Assembly (NCBI GenBank): GCA_009746045.1
Contig: RPFO01000050.1
Span: 5,063,228-5,127,227 of the forward strand
Reading direction: 5' to 3'
DNA: 64,000 bases
DNA from: Mesostigma viride
Lineage: Eukaryota > Streptophyta > Mesostigmatophyceae > Mesostigmatales > Mesostigmataceae
Shown: positions 20,984-31,163 of the stretch, one piece after another
Layout of the letters: every line of letters starts with the position of its first letter
Numbering within the stretch: position 1 is the stretch's first letter
The notes under the pieces: model-generated
Databases searched by the model: none
What the model saw: the letters and a program-made list of their open reading frames with translations, nothing else
What the model was told of the DNA's origin: nothing
Translations under genes and position numbers: made by a program

Positions 20984-21671
20984 AGTTAACGCCAAGCGCA
21001 TTGGCGTGATCCTGATTCGGCATATCTCTGCGATTCCAGCGGCACCGGAACGAGTTCATTCCGACAAGTATCAAGAAAGTTATGGCGTTCCGACTTCCCG
21101 GTCGCACGCGAGCGCGAGCCGGCTGTTCTTCTAAGTCGGACGTGAATATTTGCCGACGGCATATGGGGTCGACAGTAATTCCTGGGCTGACAGGAATTAG
21201 GTGCTGTACCTACGACGGTATTGGATTAATACGTCGTACGCAGGAAATAGTAACTGTGGTCTGTTGGTACCGCAGGATTAGTCCTGGACTTCTAGGTGCA
21301 GATGCAATAATCACTGTGGTGACTGTACTCTGTGGTCACTGTGCCTGTATGGCAGACCTACTGTATAGGAACTGGGCGCTGTACAGGTAGTGAATACTGT
21401 ACCGGGGTGTTATTACTGAGCACCTCTTAGGCTGCTCAGGACTAGCAAGCACAGTGCACAAGTATATAAACAATAGGCCAGTGCCATTTGGGCAGATCTC
21501 TTGCGAGCCCGCCTCACGTGTTGTGCCTTGACTTGGCAAGCGCGTGTACAAGCCTCAAGTGTGTGAGCGCTGTAACATTATCCAATTTAACAAAGCTCCG
21601 TTTCCAACCATATTCACACATTGCTGCATTGCAACCATATCCTTCACATTGCGTTGCTAAGAACGTTAACT
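20984..21671 (+). repeat. 5' LTR of Copia-2
   Basis: This 688-bp LTR starts AGTTAAC and ends GTTAACT. It lacks a 7-nt piece near 21249 that is present in the 3' LTR and in both Copia-1 LTRs. Confidence 0.92.
21463..21469 (+). promoter_or_regulatory. TATA box of the Copia-2 5' LTR
   Basis: TATATAA lies about 480 bp into the LTR, and its position is conserved in all four LTRs of the family. A TGTAA polyadenylation-type signal follows at 21571-21575. The U3/R border is therefore probably just after 21490. Confidence 0.6.
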
Positions 21672-21764
21672 CAAATTACAACCAGTCTCAGCGGAACGGC
21701 CAGGAGGGTCGTTGCCGGTTGCGGTGTGCAGCGTTGACGACGCGAGGAGTTCGTCCGGTGGTGA

Positions 21765-22674
21765 ATGGTGCAGGAAGAACAACGGCAGCAGGATTTCCGG
21801 TTTCGGCAGTCTGCTGGGGGTTCGATTTCGCCTGAATTGCGTCGTGTCGTGCGGGATCTATCTTTATTGCTTGCAGATCGTCCGCCTGTTAATCGCAGCT
21901 TCGTGCAATTCGTCGACGACCAGGTCGAAGATTGGGAGCGAATTCTGCGGCACGTACAAACCATCGTCATTCCGGAGCACCGGAGCATCGACGACCTCGA
22001 GCAGGAGCTTCACGGTTTGGTCGGCATCCAGACGGTGATTACAGCAGTAGCTGAGCGAGTGCGGCGGAGTTGGCGCAAGGCGAGGCGAGGTTGCGGAGGC
22101 AGCTGGCGCAGGCGACACGAGTTTGTACCGACAGCAGCGGGTGCGGGTACCACGTACTTTCGCAGGCGTCATCGGCGACGAGGGTGTTGCAGCGGGACCA
22201 GTTAGGCGTGAACGACGCGGAGCGGAGCATACAGGCGGCTTGCAGAGGTCGGGGCGACAGCGGAAGCCATCACCGGAGGACAGCGCGCGGCAAGAGTCGG
22301 CAGGTTTCCGGAGCGAGCAAGGTTCCTTTTCAGGAACTGCCCCCCCCTTCGCGTTCGTGTGACGCGTTGGGAAGAGTTTGCACCTCTTGGGTACGATAGT
22401 GACCTTGAGGTGGGAGCAGGGGGTCGCTGGGCTAGGCGACGAGGCACTTGGCGACCACGAGGTGCCAAGATACAATCCGCGGGGTGCCAACGACGGGTTG
22501 TCACCTGTCTACTATACCAACGGTGACGATTCAGTCATCGCGGGCCGACAGCGGGTCGACGACGGCGCAGCGGGTAGCAGGGTGCCAGAGCTGATTGTGG
22601 TGAGCGACAGCGACGACGACAGCGACAAGGAGAACCAGGACGCGCCTGGGGCCAGCCGTGGTGGTCTTGCCTGA
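21765..22674 (+). pseudogene. ORF0 of Copia-2, broken by indels
   Basis: This is homologous to the intact 295-aa ORF0 of Copia-1 (11517-10630). Frame is kept for about 100 residues from ATG at 21765, then an insertion near 22065-22110 and further small indels move it out of frame. The original frame resumes for the C-terminal 80 residues (22430-22674), including the LIVV-SDSDDDSD end. Gag and pol of the same copy remain open, so ORF0 may be less constrained or supplied in trans. Confidence 0.75.
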
Positions 22675-22776
22675 GTGGTAACACTTGGCACTTTCCTTTC
22701 TTGTTCAGTAGCTTATATTGCTTTAATTGCTGCTTGGCCACTTGGCTGGCTGTAGCAGATCTGAACAGAGGCCATC

Positions 22777-23964
22777 ATGGATGATGGAGCTATCAACCAA
22801 CAAGCGGGCTTTATGGGCTTCGCGCGGCGCGGCGCTGGGATGGATGGACGAGATGGACGCGATGGACGCGGTGGACGCGATGGACGCGGGGACGGCCAGG
22901 CGCTGGGAGACCAGGCTGAGGTGCCAGATAATCAGAGCCAAGGATCGCAGGGCGGTCAGAACGCGCCAGCCGCAGATCAAGCGGCGCCTAAGCGACCGAC
23001 CGTGGCTGAGGGGTACGCGGTGCTAGGCCAGTTTCAGTCCATCAAGGACAATTGGCAGCCCCGGGATGCTGAGAGGATGTTAGAGGACATGAACTTGTAC
23101 ACGGAGATATACACCGGTGACAAGCTTCGCATCCTGGCGTCTAGTGCCTACATAAGGCAGTCGGCGAGGCGGCTGTTCAAGTTTGTTCGGGAGCGACACG
23201 CGGCGGGGGACACCTGGGCGGCGTTTATGACGCGACTCAGGGTGTTCCTGAGTGACAAGAGGACCATAGATGGGTCCCACCTGAAGCAAGAATACCTGGA
23301 CTACAAGCCCATCAAGGGGCAGCTAGTGGTCCACGCCTTTGAAGACTTCGTCAAGCTGAGGGAGGACGCCATGGCCAAGGGCTTCTTCGTCGCAGATCGG
23401 ATGGCCATGGGCGACTTTCTCAAGTCGCTGCAGCTGGATCCGGTCACCATGGATAATGTGACCATCCACATGCGACAGGTCCATGGCTGGGCAGCCATGA
23501 CGGACCAGTTGTATGAGTGTTTCAGCGGCAAGTACGTGGGTGGTAAGCGCCCTCGTCAGGGTGATGAGGAGGCCACTGAACCCACGGTTAAGTCCATGAG
23601 GGGATCGGGCCACGGGGGCCCAGCGCCCTCGAGAGGGCCTGAGACCTCTTCAAGGGGTCGAGGAAGGTCCAGGAGGGGGCGTGACAGAAGGGCTGGACGG
23701 GGGACCCCGCCGAAGTCGGGACATCCACAGTCCCAGTTTGACTTCAAGAGGGTGGGTGGTCCTCCCAAGGCTGGGCCCAGCAGTGGGACCTCACGGGACA
23801 TCAGTCAGGTGGAATGTTATTTCTGCCAGGGGAAGGGTCACTTCAGGAATGAGTGTCCCTCGTACCTGAGGCAGGAAGGTCAGAGCAAGCCAGCTCAGGG
23901 TGGCAGCAAGGACAAGGCTGGTCCATCCCAGGACAAGGGCAAGGGCAAGGCTGCTGATCATTGA
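22777..23964 (+). CDS. gag: Gag-like nucleocapsid polyprotein, Copia-2
   Basis: This is 395 aa from ATG at 22777 to TGA at 23962-23964. It has the same plan as the Copia-1 gag: Gly-Arg-Asp repeats, a helical core, a basic Arg/Gly region and one CCHC knuckle with its first Cys at residue 347. The codon after the stop begins CTT, and the reading frame stays open through the whole of pol. Confidence 0.9.
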   Translation: MDDGAINQQAGFMGFARRGAGMDGRDGRDGRGGRDGRGDGQALGDQAEVPDNQSQGSQGGQNAPAADQAAPKRPTVAEGYAVLGQFQSIKDNWQPRDAERMLEDMNLYTEIYTGDKLRILASSAYIRQSARRLFKFVRERHAAGDTWAAFMTRLRVFLSDKRTIDGSHLKQEYLDYKPIKGQLVVHAFEDFVKLREDAMAKGFFVADRMAMGDFLKSLQLDPVTMDNVTIHMRQVHGWAAMTDQLYECFSGKYVGGKRPRQGDEEATEPTVKSMRGSGHGGPAPSRGPETSSRGRGRSRRGRDRRAGRGTPPKSGHPQSQFDFKRVGGPPKAGPSSGTSRDISQVECYFCQGKGHFRNECPSYLRQEGQSKPAQGGSKDKAGPSQDKGKGKAADH

Positions 23965-23997
23965 CTTGAGCCTGCACACATCCCTGAACCCTGGAGG

Positions 23998-26900
23998 GTG
24001 CCCCCAGGGGTGTGTAATGTAGCTGCTAGTGACGGCAGTGAGGGGCAGCCCCATGCTCTAGTGAAAGAGCCTATTGGACACGATGGGGCAAGCTTGGTTA
24101 CCACAGAGAGTATGCCAGCTGTAGCTGCAGTGGTTACTCGCCAACGTGCCCGCCATGGCGGTGCTGAGCCTGAGGTAGGACCTGGTGATGTGGACCCAGG
24201 TGGATCTCAGAAGCATTCTGACCGTGCAGGACTGGCACAGGATGGTCAGGATGAGGATAGGGCTGGAGACAGTCTGACAGGCACGACCCTGGTGCCTCCT
24301 GTACATAAGGGATCTGTACATACCTTGAGTGCTAATAATGACAATAAAAGGTTTTCTCTCTTGTATGACATTGCCTCAAGGTTGCATACCATGTTTGGCC
24401 ATGCAGCTCAGTCTTTGCAAGTTGCTAGACGGCTGGGAGGAAGTGAGTTGTACTCCATCTGCCAACAGGTTGCTCAAGCTTGCAAGTGCAGGCTAGTTGC
24501 TAGAAAGCCCAAGCAGTCTCATGCCAGGACTCCTATTTTGCAGCCAGGCCATGTGCAGGTAGATATTCAGAGAATCAGGGGTTTGAAGCTGCTGGTGGCA
24601 GTGGACAGATATACCAAGTACAAGACCCTAGAGATCCTGCCTGACATGGAGAAGCCTACATTGATTGCTGCTCTGAAGTTGACAAGGAGCAGGTACCCTG
24701 GGTTGGAGTTGTTGCAGTGTGACATTCAGTTTGAGTGCTGTGAGAACCTGCCAGAGTTTCCAGAGTTGCTGATTACACCCAGGGAGAGCCACGGCCAGCA
24801 AGGGGTGGTGGAGAGAGCCATCCAAGAGATCAAGACTGTGCTGCTGGTGGAGAGGATTCCAAGGACGTCATCTGCCATTGTGACATCTGCATGGCTACGT
24901 TCTGTGGAGGACAGGCTGAACCTGAGGACTCCCATGTTCTTTGGTGACATTGCCATCAATCCTCTTATGCTGCATACCAGGATGCTGCCAGCTGATGCTG
25001 AGCAGGCATGGAAGGAGAAGCTAGAGGCCAAGTTCCTCAAGCTGAGGCAGAAAGACAAGGGCTGGAGTGTCCTAGAACCTAACGTTGGACAACAGGTTGT
25101 TGTGTGGAAGGAACCAAGCTTTCCAGGGAAACGTGGCAGCTGGCATGATGGGGTGGTGACCCGAGTAGAAGCCGCTGGCCATAAGTGCTGGGTGGCCATT
25201 GATGGCTCCCAAGCAGTGCACCGTCTGTCCTGGTCAAAGATCCGTCCCCGGGGAGGTAATCAAGGAGACCTCTTCCAGGTGCCCGCTGGTGTACAAGGCG
25301 GGGGTGACGTGGAGCTTCCTGATCAGGGTGCTACAGCTGTATCGAGCCCTCAGGGTGACCCTGGCCCGGCCCCTGGGGTACCTTCACATACGGTGGTTGG
25401 GCAAGCAGGCGGACAGGCTGCACCTCCGGAACGGCCCGACACCAGGCCTAGGGGTGTGCGTCTATCAGATATTGTACAGGCTTTGCAAAGAGCCAAGAAG
25501 GAGCCTAAGGTGTCCAAGCTTGTCCAGTTGGATGAACCTGAGGTAGCTGCCATGGAGATAGATACCAATGCACAGGTTTCTGTCATGGGACCTCAGCATA
25601 CAGGAGAACTGCTGGTCGGAGAACCAAGTTGCCCCTGGGTGTCTGATTTCAGTGGTAGGACGCATCTAAGGGTGTTGGGAGAGGTTACTGCCCCTGTCAT
25701 GGGTGTGGATGTGACCTTCCTTGTCCTAGAGGACTATGATGGCCCTGTGATTTTGGGTCAGAATTTTCTGGGCAATCCTGGGATTTCTATCAGAGCTACA
25801 GCTCTGAGAAGAGATGGCTGGGGGATGATTCCCCTAGAAAATTTCAGGACAACATTTCCAGTCAGGTGCAGGGCCAAGCCGGTCAAGGGTGTAAAATGGG
25901 ATGAAGGGGAGGTGCCCCCAGCGGCCAGTTTGGTGATTCCAGCTGTGTTGCACCCCAGCAGTATTGGCATAACTCACAGGAGCCTTGCTGCACACTCTCC
26001 TTTGACATATGACCAGCTGGTCCAAGAGATGAGCTCGCCTACTTTGTTTGAGGCTTGGAAGCTCGCCTTCTCCAAGGCATTGGAGGAGTGGTTGCAGTTT
26101 GAGTGTGCTGCACCAACAGACAGACGTCCCCCAGCATCAAGGAAGCTTGCTTTGAGATTTGTGCTGAAGAGGAAGGTTGTGGATGAGGTATCAGTGCCCC
26201 ATGTCAGGCCTGTCCTGAATGAGTATCACGGCACGGGGAGTCTGCCAGGAGAGGAGCTATACACGCCAGGGATGCTACACGACACATGGAGAATTTTGCT
26301 ATGTCTCTACGTGGGGTTGCTGAACAGGGGAGCAGCTATGTCATCAGTGCTGCTGGACTTCAAGAGGGCATTTTTAAAATCTGATCCAGAAGTGGCCAGG
26401 AGGGTGTGGAAGCAGGATGAGCCTTACTGTGTTGAGGTGCCTGCCATCTGGAAGCTGGAGCTGCATCAACAATTCCTGGTTATTCTGAAGGGCCTGGAAG
26501 GACTCAGGTCGAGCCCAATCATCTGGAGACTCACGCTGCAGGAAGCTCTGATCAGTGAGTGTGGCTTGAGAGTGTCTTCAGTTGATCCCTGTTTGCTGCT
26601 GGCCCAATGGGAGGGTCTGCCAGTGTATGCTAGTTTGCATGGAGATGATCTGCATTTGCTAGCCCCCACGACCTGGCTGAAGAAGTTTATTCCTGTCATC
26701 AGTGGCAAGTTTTCACTGGGCAAGGAGCTGTGGCAGGAGCCCAACAAGCCTGTAGTGTTCTGTGGAATGCAGGCTACCCTGTTCAGGAGGGACGGGGAGT
26801 GGAGTATCAGGCTTCAGGCTGGAGGAGATTATAAACAGACCATTGTGAAGGCCTTGCCAGAGAAGATCACCCAGGCTGCAGGACCTGAGTTGAGAGGCAT

Positions 26901-27555
26901 GTGGGCCTGGTTTGCCAGCATCTGTGGTCCGTCTTTGATGGTCCATAGCAGAATGCCTGATGAGGTGCTTGAGGATGAGAAGCCTCGAGTCATAGCCCGG
27001 TTGGTGGAGAGTACCCCTGATCTGATTTTGTCTGGGATTGACTTTGCCCAGCCTATCACCTTGGAGATCTTTGTTGACAGTTCCATGGATGCTCGCCAGG
27101 TTACCAAGGTCAGGGGGAGATCTGCTGCTCTGTTTGCTTTTTATCAGAGCAGGGCAAGTTTGTTCAGCTGGTACAGCAGACTGCAGAAGAGGGTCTGTAT
27201 CAGTTCAGATGTGGCAGAATGCAGGGCCATATGCGAGGGGATCCAGTCCAGCCTGTACATAAAGGAGTTAATGCTGGAGCTGGCTTCAGTTACCCCTTGG
27301 ACCTTGCAGATGGAGACGTTGTTGCTAACAGACAGCATGGGTATGGTCCAGTTTGTTCACAAGCAGCTGGCCAGAAGCCGGGACCTGGATTATTTGTTGC
27401 TGAAGGAGTTGGCCAGTTTGGTTGACTTGAAGCATATCCCTGGCGAGGAGAACCCTGCTGATGCATTGACAAAGCTGCCACACAAGGCCCCAGCCCAGTA
27501 CAATGTACTGAGGAAGCTCATGAATGCTGACTGTCAAGTCGGTCTATCTGTCTAA
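23998..27555 (+). CDS. pol: Copia-like Pol polyprotein, Copia-2
   Basis: This is 1185 aa and intact, almost identical to Copia-1 pol (a Leu-to-Pro change near residue 1100 is one of few differences). Integrase residues are Asp189 (24562), Asp242 (24721) and Glu272 (24811). The protease DTNA begins at codon 522 (25561). RT has Asp787 and HGDD at 881-884, and RNase H has Asp1027, Glu1074 and Asp1112. The product would be particle-associated and catalyse reverse transcription and integration. The frame upstream is open back to the gag TGA, so the true N-terminus is probably produced by readthrough and processing. Confidence 0.92.
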   Translation: MPPGVCNVAASDGSEGQPHALVKEPIGHDGASLVTTESMPAVAAVVTRQRARHGGAEPEVGPGDVDPGGSQKHSDRAGLAQDGQDEDRAGDSLTGTTLVPPVHKGSVHTLSANNDNKRFSLLYDIASRLHTMFGHAAQSLQVARRLGGSELYSICQQVAQACKCRLVARKPKQSHARTPILQPGHVQVDIQRIRGLKLLVAVDRYTKYKTLEILPDMEKPTLIAALKLTRSRYPGLELLQCDIQFECCENLPEFPELLITPRESHGQQGVVERAIQEIKTVLLVERIPRTSSAIVTSAWLRSVEDRLNLRTPMFFGDIAINPLMLHTRMLPADAEQAWKEKLEAKFLKLRQKDKGWSVLEPNVGQQVVVWKEPSFPGKRGSWHDGVVTRVEAAGHKCWVAIDGSQAVHRLSWSKIRPRGGNQGDLFQVPAGVQGGGDVELPDQGATAVSSPQGDPGPAPGVPSHTVVGQAGGQAAPPERPDTRPRGVRLSDIVQALQRAKKEPKVSKLVQLDEPEVAAMEIDTNAQVSVMGPQHTGELLVGEPSCPWVSDFSGRTHLRVLGEVTAPVMGVDVTFLVLEDYDGPVILGQNFLGNPGISIRATALRRDGWGMIPLENFRTTFPVRCRAKPVKGVKWDEGEVPPAASLVIPAVLHPSSIGITHRSLAAHSPLTYDQLVQEMSSPTLFEAWKLAFSKALEEWLQFECAAPTDRRPPASRKLALRFVLKRKVVDEVSVPHVRPVLNEYHGTGSLPGEELYTPGMLHDTWRILLCLYVGLLNRGAAMSSVLLDFKRAFLKSDPEVARRVWKQDEPYCVEVPAIWKLELHQQFLVILKGLEGLRSSPIIWRLTLQEALISECGLRVSSVDPCLLLAQWEGLPVYASLHGDDLHLLAPTTWLKKFIPVISGKFSLGKELWQEPNKPVVFCGMQATLFRRDGEWSIRLQAGGDYKQTIVKALPEKITQAAGPELRGMWAWFASICGPSLMVHSRMPDEVLEDEKPRVIARLVESTPDLILSGIDFAQPITLEIFVDSSMDARQVTKVRGRSAALFAFYQSRASLFSWYSRLQKRVCISSDVAECRAICEGIQSSLYIKELMLELASVTPWTLQMETLLLTDSMGMVQFVHKQLARSRDLDYLLLKELASLVDLKHIPGEENPADALTKLPHKAPAQYNVLRKLMNADCQVGLSV

Positions 27556-28362
27556 AAGCTGAGAGCTGGGTGCTTAAGTCTCTGGATATCAGGCTGGGAG
27601 CTTGATTGTACATAATCCTGAGCACACCTTGAGGGGTGAGACATGTCTCTGGTGTGGGAATGTCTGACATTGTCTCTGATGGAGAGATGTCTATCTGGGG
27701 TTTTCATCTCAGTCTGAGGTTTCCCCAGATCTGTGGTTTGTGGGCGGGGTTCGATTCCCTGGTGCCGTCTTAAGGCGGAGTTTCACGGACTGGCTGACCC
27801 ATCCACCATGCTGGTGAGGTGGCGACAGGTCCCCTGATTTTCCACGGTTGGAACGAGTATGGGAGCTTGTGTTTTGCATGTGCTTCGCGTAGATGTTGTG
27901 TCTGGTTCGATAAGGGGCAGCAGACCGGCGCCGACTCCCGTCTGGGGGTCAGCAATGTTTTCTGATGAGCTGTTGTGGGTGATCTGTGGGGTTTCGCCTA
28001 AGGTCCTGAAGGTTGTACATACTTCTCAAGTTCTTAGCTGAACACCTATGGGCTGCCACAGTTGGCCAACCTCTTGTACATGGGTAACACAACGAGCCTC
28101 CCGTGAAGGGATAGGGACTCATTGTAATTTGTTTGTGCTCCTGAACCAGTATGGGTGCTATGTACATATAATAAGGAATCCAAGCTGACTGTCATGCCCA
28201 GTGGGTTGTGACTTGTAGTCGGGGAGGATGTCCAGGAATCCAAGCTGGCTGTCATGCCCAGTGGGTTGTGACTTGTAGTCGGGGAGGATGTCCAGTACCC
28301 ATTGTGTGTGTTTGTATGTAGACTTGTGTGAGCTGCTACAGCTCAAGAAAAGAAAGGATTGG
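27556..28362 (+). other. 3' noncoding region of Copia-2 with a 60-bp tandem duplication
   Basis: No gene is present. Two adjacent 60-bp units lie at 28175-28234 and 28235-28294, and Copia-1 has one. A purine-rich stretch before 28363 is the probable polypurine tract. The intact TTAA near 27573 marks the empty site of the piggyBac-like insertion seen in Copia-1. Confidence 0.8.
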
Positions 28363-29061
28363 AGTTAACGCCAAGCGCATTGGCGTGATCCTGATTCGGC
28401 ATATCTCTGCGATTCCAGCGGCACCGGAACGAGTTCATTCCGACAAGTATCAAGAAAGTTATGGCGTTCCGACTTCCCGGTCGCGCGCGAGCGCGAGCCG
28501 GCTGTTCTTCTAAGTCGGACGTGAATATTTGCCGACGGCATATGGGGTCGACAGTAATTCCTGGGCTGACAGGAATTAGGTGCTGTACCTACGACGGTAT
28601 TGGATTAATACGTCGTACGCAGGAAATAGGAACCTTAACCTGTGGTCTGTTGGTACCGCAGGCTTAGTCCTGGACTTCTAGGTGCAGATGCAATAATCAC
28701 TGTGGTGACTGTACTCTGTGGTCACTGTGCCTGTATGGCAGACCTACTGTATAGGAACTGGGCGCTGTACAGGTAGTGAATACTGTACCGGGGGTGTTAT
28801 TACTGAGCATACCTCTTAGGTTGCTCAGGACTAGCAAGCACAGTGCACAAGTATATAAACAATAGGCCAGTGCCATTTGGGCAGATCTCTTGCGAGCCCG
28901 CCTCACGTGTTGTGCCTTGACTTGGCAAGCGCGTGTACAAGCCTCAAGTGTGTGAGCGCTGTAACATTATCCAATTTAACAAAGCTCCGTTTCCAACCAT
29001 ATTCACACATTGCTGCATTGCAACCATATCCTTCACATTGCGTTTGCTAGGAACGTTAACT
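28363..29061 (+). repeat. 3' LTR of Copia-2
   Basis: This 699-bp LTR has AGTTAAC/GTTAACT ends and is followed by GTTAC, which is both the target duplication and bases 2-6 of the interrupted LTR. Confidence 0.92.
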
Positions 29062-29066
29062 GTTAC

Positions 29067-29733
29067 GTCCCAGCCCAGACACACCTAGCCTGAGCCACGT
29101 AGCGAAAGATCTACCATGCCGGAATTAGGAAGATTCAAGGTGGCCTAATGCAGATTGCGCTTCACGACTGGGGTCGTGAGATATCTGGCACCGCGACTTG
29201 ATGCCAAGCTAATTAATACACACTTATTATAATGGCTAGCAAGACCAATTACAAATGGATAATTGCCCCGGGCTCAATGTGTAGGCGTATTCGCACTTAT
29301 CATTCATCAAACCAAGAGGACGAGACTCTCGTCCTCGGACCAATTTCACCTAGGTCTGCCACTACGCTGGCAAGGGGCGCCGACATGGCGCCGACCTTCC
29401 AAAGCATGCAGTCCACACAAGATCCTCGGGTCGACATCGACCCTCGCCTACAGAATCCACGCATGAGTACAATATCTCAACTAGCTATAAAGTACGCAGC
29501 GCGGCGCGACTGCACCGGCCCCTAGAAGATACACGCATACAACAACCTAGGCCCAAAATAACTGGTCCGAATCACACAAACTGTCATAGTTCCATACAAA
29601 AGTCCTGACCAAGGGACAATTCCCAAATTAAGTCCCGAAATGAGTCCCAAAGTCCTACGGACTATATGACAACAAGTCAAACTACATCATTTATTCCATT
29701 GTTACGTCCGTCCAAAAGGGCCGGGACGTAACA
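29067..29733 (-). repeat. 5' LTR of the pol-less element, main part
   Basis: These 667 bp, with 20978-20983, rebuild the full 673-bp LTR. It is identical by eye to 12723-13395 and is followed by the GCATG target duplication. Confidence 0.9.
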
Positions 29734-29738
29734 GCATG

Positions 29739-30499
29739 CACACGTGAGTATTGCAGCCCCAAAGTGCCATGACGACCCATTGTTGTGGGTATAAGGTGAG
29801 GTGAAAGCTTCTTGTGCATGCCAGCATACAACCAGGGTGAGCATTTCCGCCTATAATAAAAGCTGCATGTTATGATCTGCTTGGTGTAAACGGACCATAG
29901 ACACCATTCCATGATGTTTTATTATGTAAACCCAGCCCTCCTTGAACCCATGGCATATATAATAAGACATGTCACGATCAATCCATCCTTGCACAGTGTG
30001 TGTTCATGATACCCTTTTGCTTCCAGACAAAATTGCTTCCGATCCGTTTTATGATCTTGGCGATGTACTCGTTGGGTGCATGGATGACCTTGGCCCCGGC
30101 AGTAGTAGAGCACAATTTGCAGAATTATTTACATTTGGTTGGTGATGAGGACCCTGCCCCGGAGGCTAAGACGGGGAACCGCCGCCCATCTTGATGCCGC
30201 TTGGAGCATGCCTGTGAGTTTGCCGCTGTGTGACTTGTGTTGTCATGCAGAAAAGGTGGGGTGTTCAGCGCCAAGCGTCCATCCGTAGTGCAGCCAATAA
30301 TAGGGCACTTAATTGTGCAATAAGTGATGACCGTCTGCCTGGCTGGTCACCCATGTCACTTGCAGATAAGGGAGTGATGAGCAGGGGGACGCTCCTCTCC
30401 TGATGTGCAGCCCCGTGGACTTTTGCAGATATTACACCGCTGCTGAGATGCCATATAGATAGAGTACTTATGTTGTGATACTTTTCCATGACTGATAGC
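29739..30499. other. Unassigned DNA
   Basis: Only short ORFs are present and no repeat or RNA gene was recognised. Confidence 0.4.
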
Positions 30500-31163
30500 A
30501 TTCACATCAGCATGGTGACGACCTCGAGCCCGCCCATCTCCTATGCAGACCTGCTGCGGACATGGCGACCGCCTCCACCACCGACGCCGTCGCTACATGT
30601 ATGAAACTCCAGCCCTGAGCTTCAGTTGAAGACCTTTGCCATGCAGGCACAACATGCAACGGGAGGCCACCAACCGCGCCCGCCGCGACTGCCGGGTGGT
30701 GCTGCGTCGTTAATTTCCCCCGGCAGAAGCCAGGTGAGACGTCAACCATGCCCTTGCCGACGAGCTCAAGGTCCGACCAGCTCCTTATACCCCCATGGGC
30801 CTGGTACTGTGAGGTAGAACTGCGCGGGTGCCACCGCCTTCCCCGGCCACTCACGGGACAACCTTGGCGGCTCCCCCACAAGTCCTGTGCACATGCTCAC
30901 CTTCCCCTCCCGTGAGGACAAGCAGCGCGTCCCGGTTCCTTTCTTGTTGCAAGAGGATATTGCACGACCTCACCTGGACGCTGGATGACGACCTGACCCC
31001 CGCTCAGCAGCAGCAGCTACGCGACCTGTGGCCAGAAGGCAGAATACCTCCGCCACAAGCAGGACCCCCAGAAGCCCAACAAGGTGTACTGGAGGGGCGG
31101 GGACCTGATGATCAACCACAAGATGTGGACGCCCGGCCCCTGCGGGCTAGTATAGCTATCTAG
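30500..31163 (+). pseudogene. Frameshifted coding remnant, probably from a non-LTR retrotransposon
   Basis: The segment reads as degraded coding sequence: DDDLTPAQQQQLRDLWPE in one frame continues in another as a Lys/Pro-rich stretch ending YWRGGDLMINHKMWTPG before a TAG. A related piece (FWRGGDLIVN) occurs on the opposite strand at about 36365-36425, so this is dispersed repeat material. I think it comes from an ORF1/ORF2 junction of a LINE, but that is a weak inference. Confidence 0.4.

Larger units (their letters stand above)
20984..29061 (+). mobile_element. Copia-2: Copia-like LTR retrotransposon nested in an LTR
   Basis: LTRs are at 20984-21671 and 28363-29061 with target duplications GTTAC at 20979-20983 and 29062-29066. 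It has the same family plan as Copia-1 on the opposite strand: LTR, ORF0 (broken), gag, UGA, pol, 3' noncoding, LTR. It inserted after the sixth base of the right LTR of the pol-less element. Gag and pol are intact. The two LTRs differ by several substitutions and 11 nt of net indels, and the 3' LTR is closer to Copia-1 than the 5' LTR is. Confidence 0.94.
12723..29733 (-). mobile_element. Pol-less LTR retrotransposon, host of the nested Copia-2
   Basis: The left LTR is 12723-13395. The right LTR is 20978-20983 plus 29067-29733, interrupted by Copia-2. Both total 673 bp, look identical, and have TG..CA-type ends (TGTTACG/CGTAACA). Target duplications GCATG lie at 12718-12722 and 29734-29738. 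A purine tract on the minus strand next to the left LTR shows minus orientation. Internal coding on the minus strand: an RNase H1 N-terminal-like ORF (20237-19896), a polyQ ORF and overlapping gag (19765-17734), and a protease remnant (17174-16852). No reverse transcriptase or integrase is seen, so movement would need a helper. The gag type and TG..CA LTRs suggest Ty3/Gypsy ancestry, which is inference. Confidence 0.88.

Noticed and set aside
27735-27775. tRNA-like T-arm (GGGGTTCGATTCCCTGG) in the Copia 3' region
   Set aside because: There is no matching D-arm, anticodon arm or acceptor pairing at tRNA spacing. It is also present in Copia-1, so it is part of the element.
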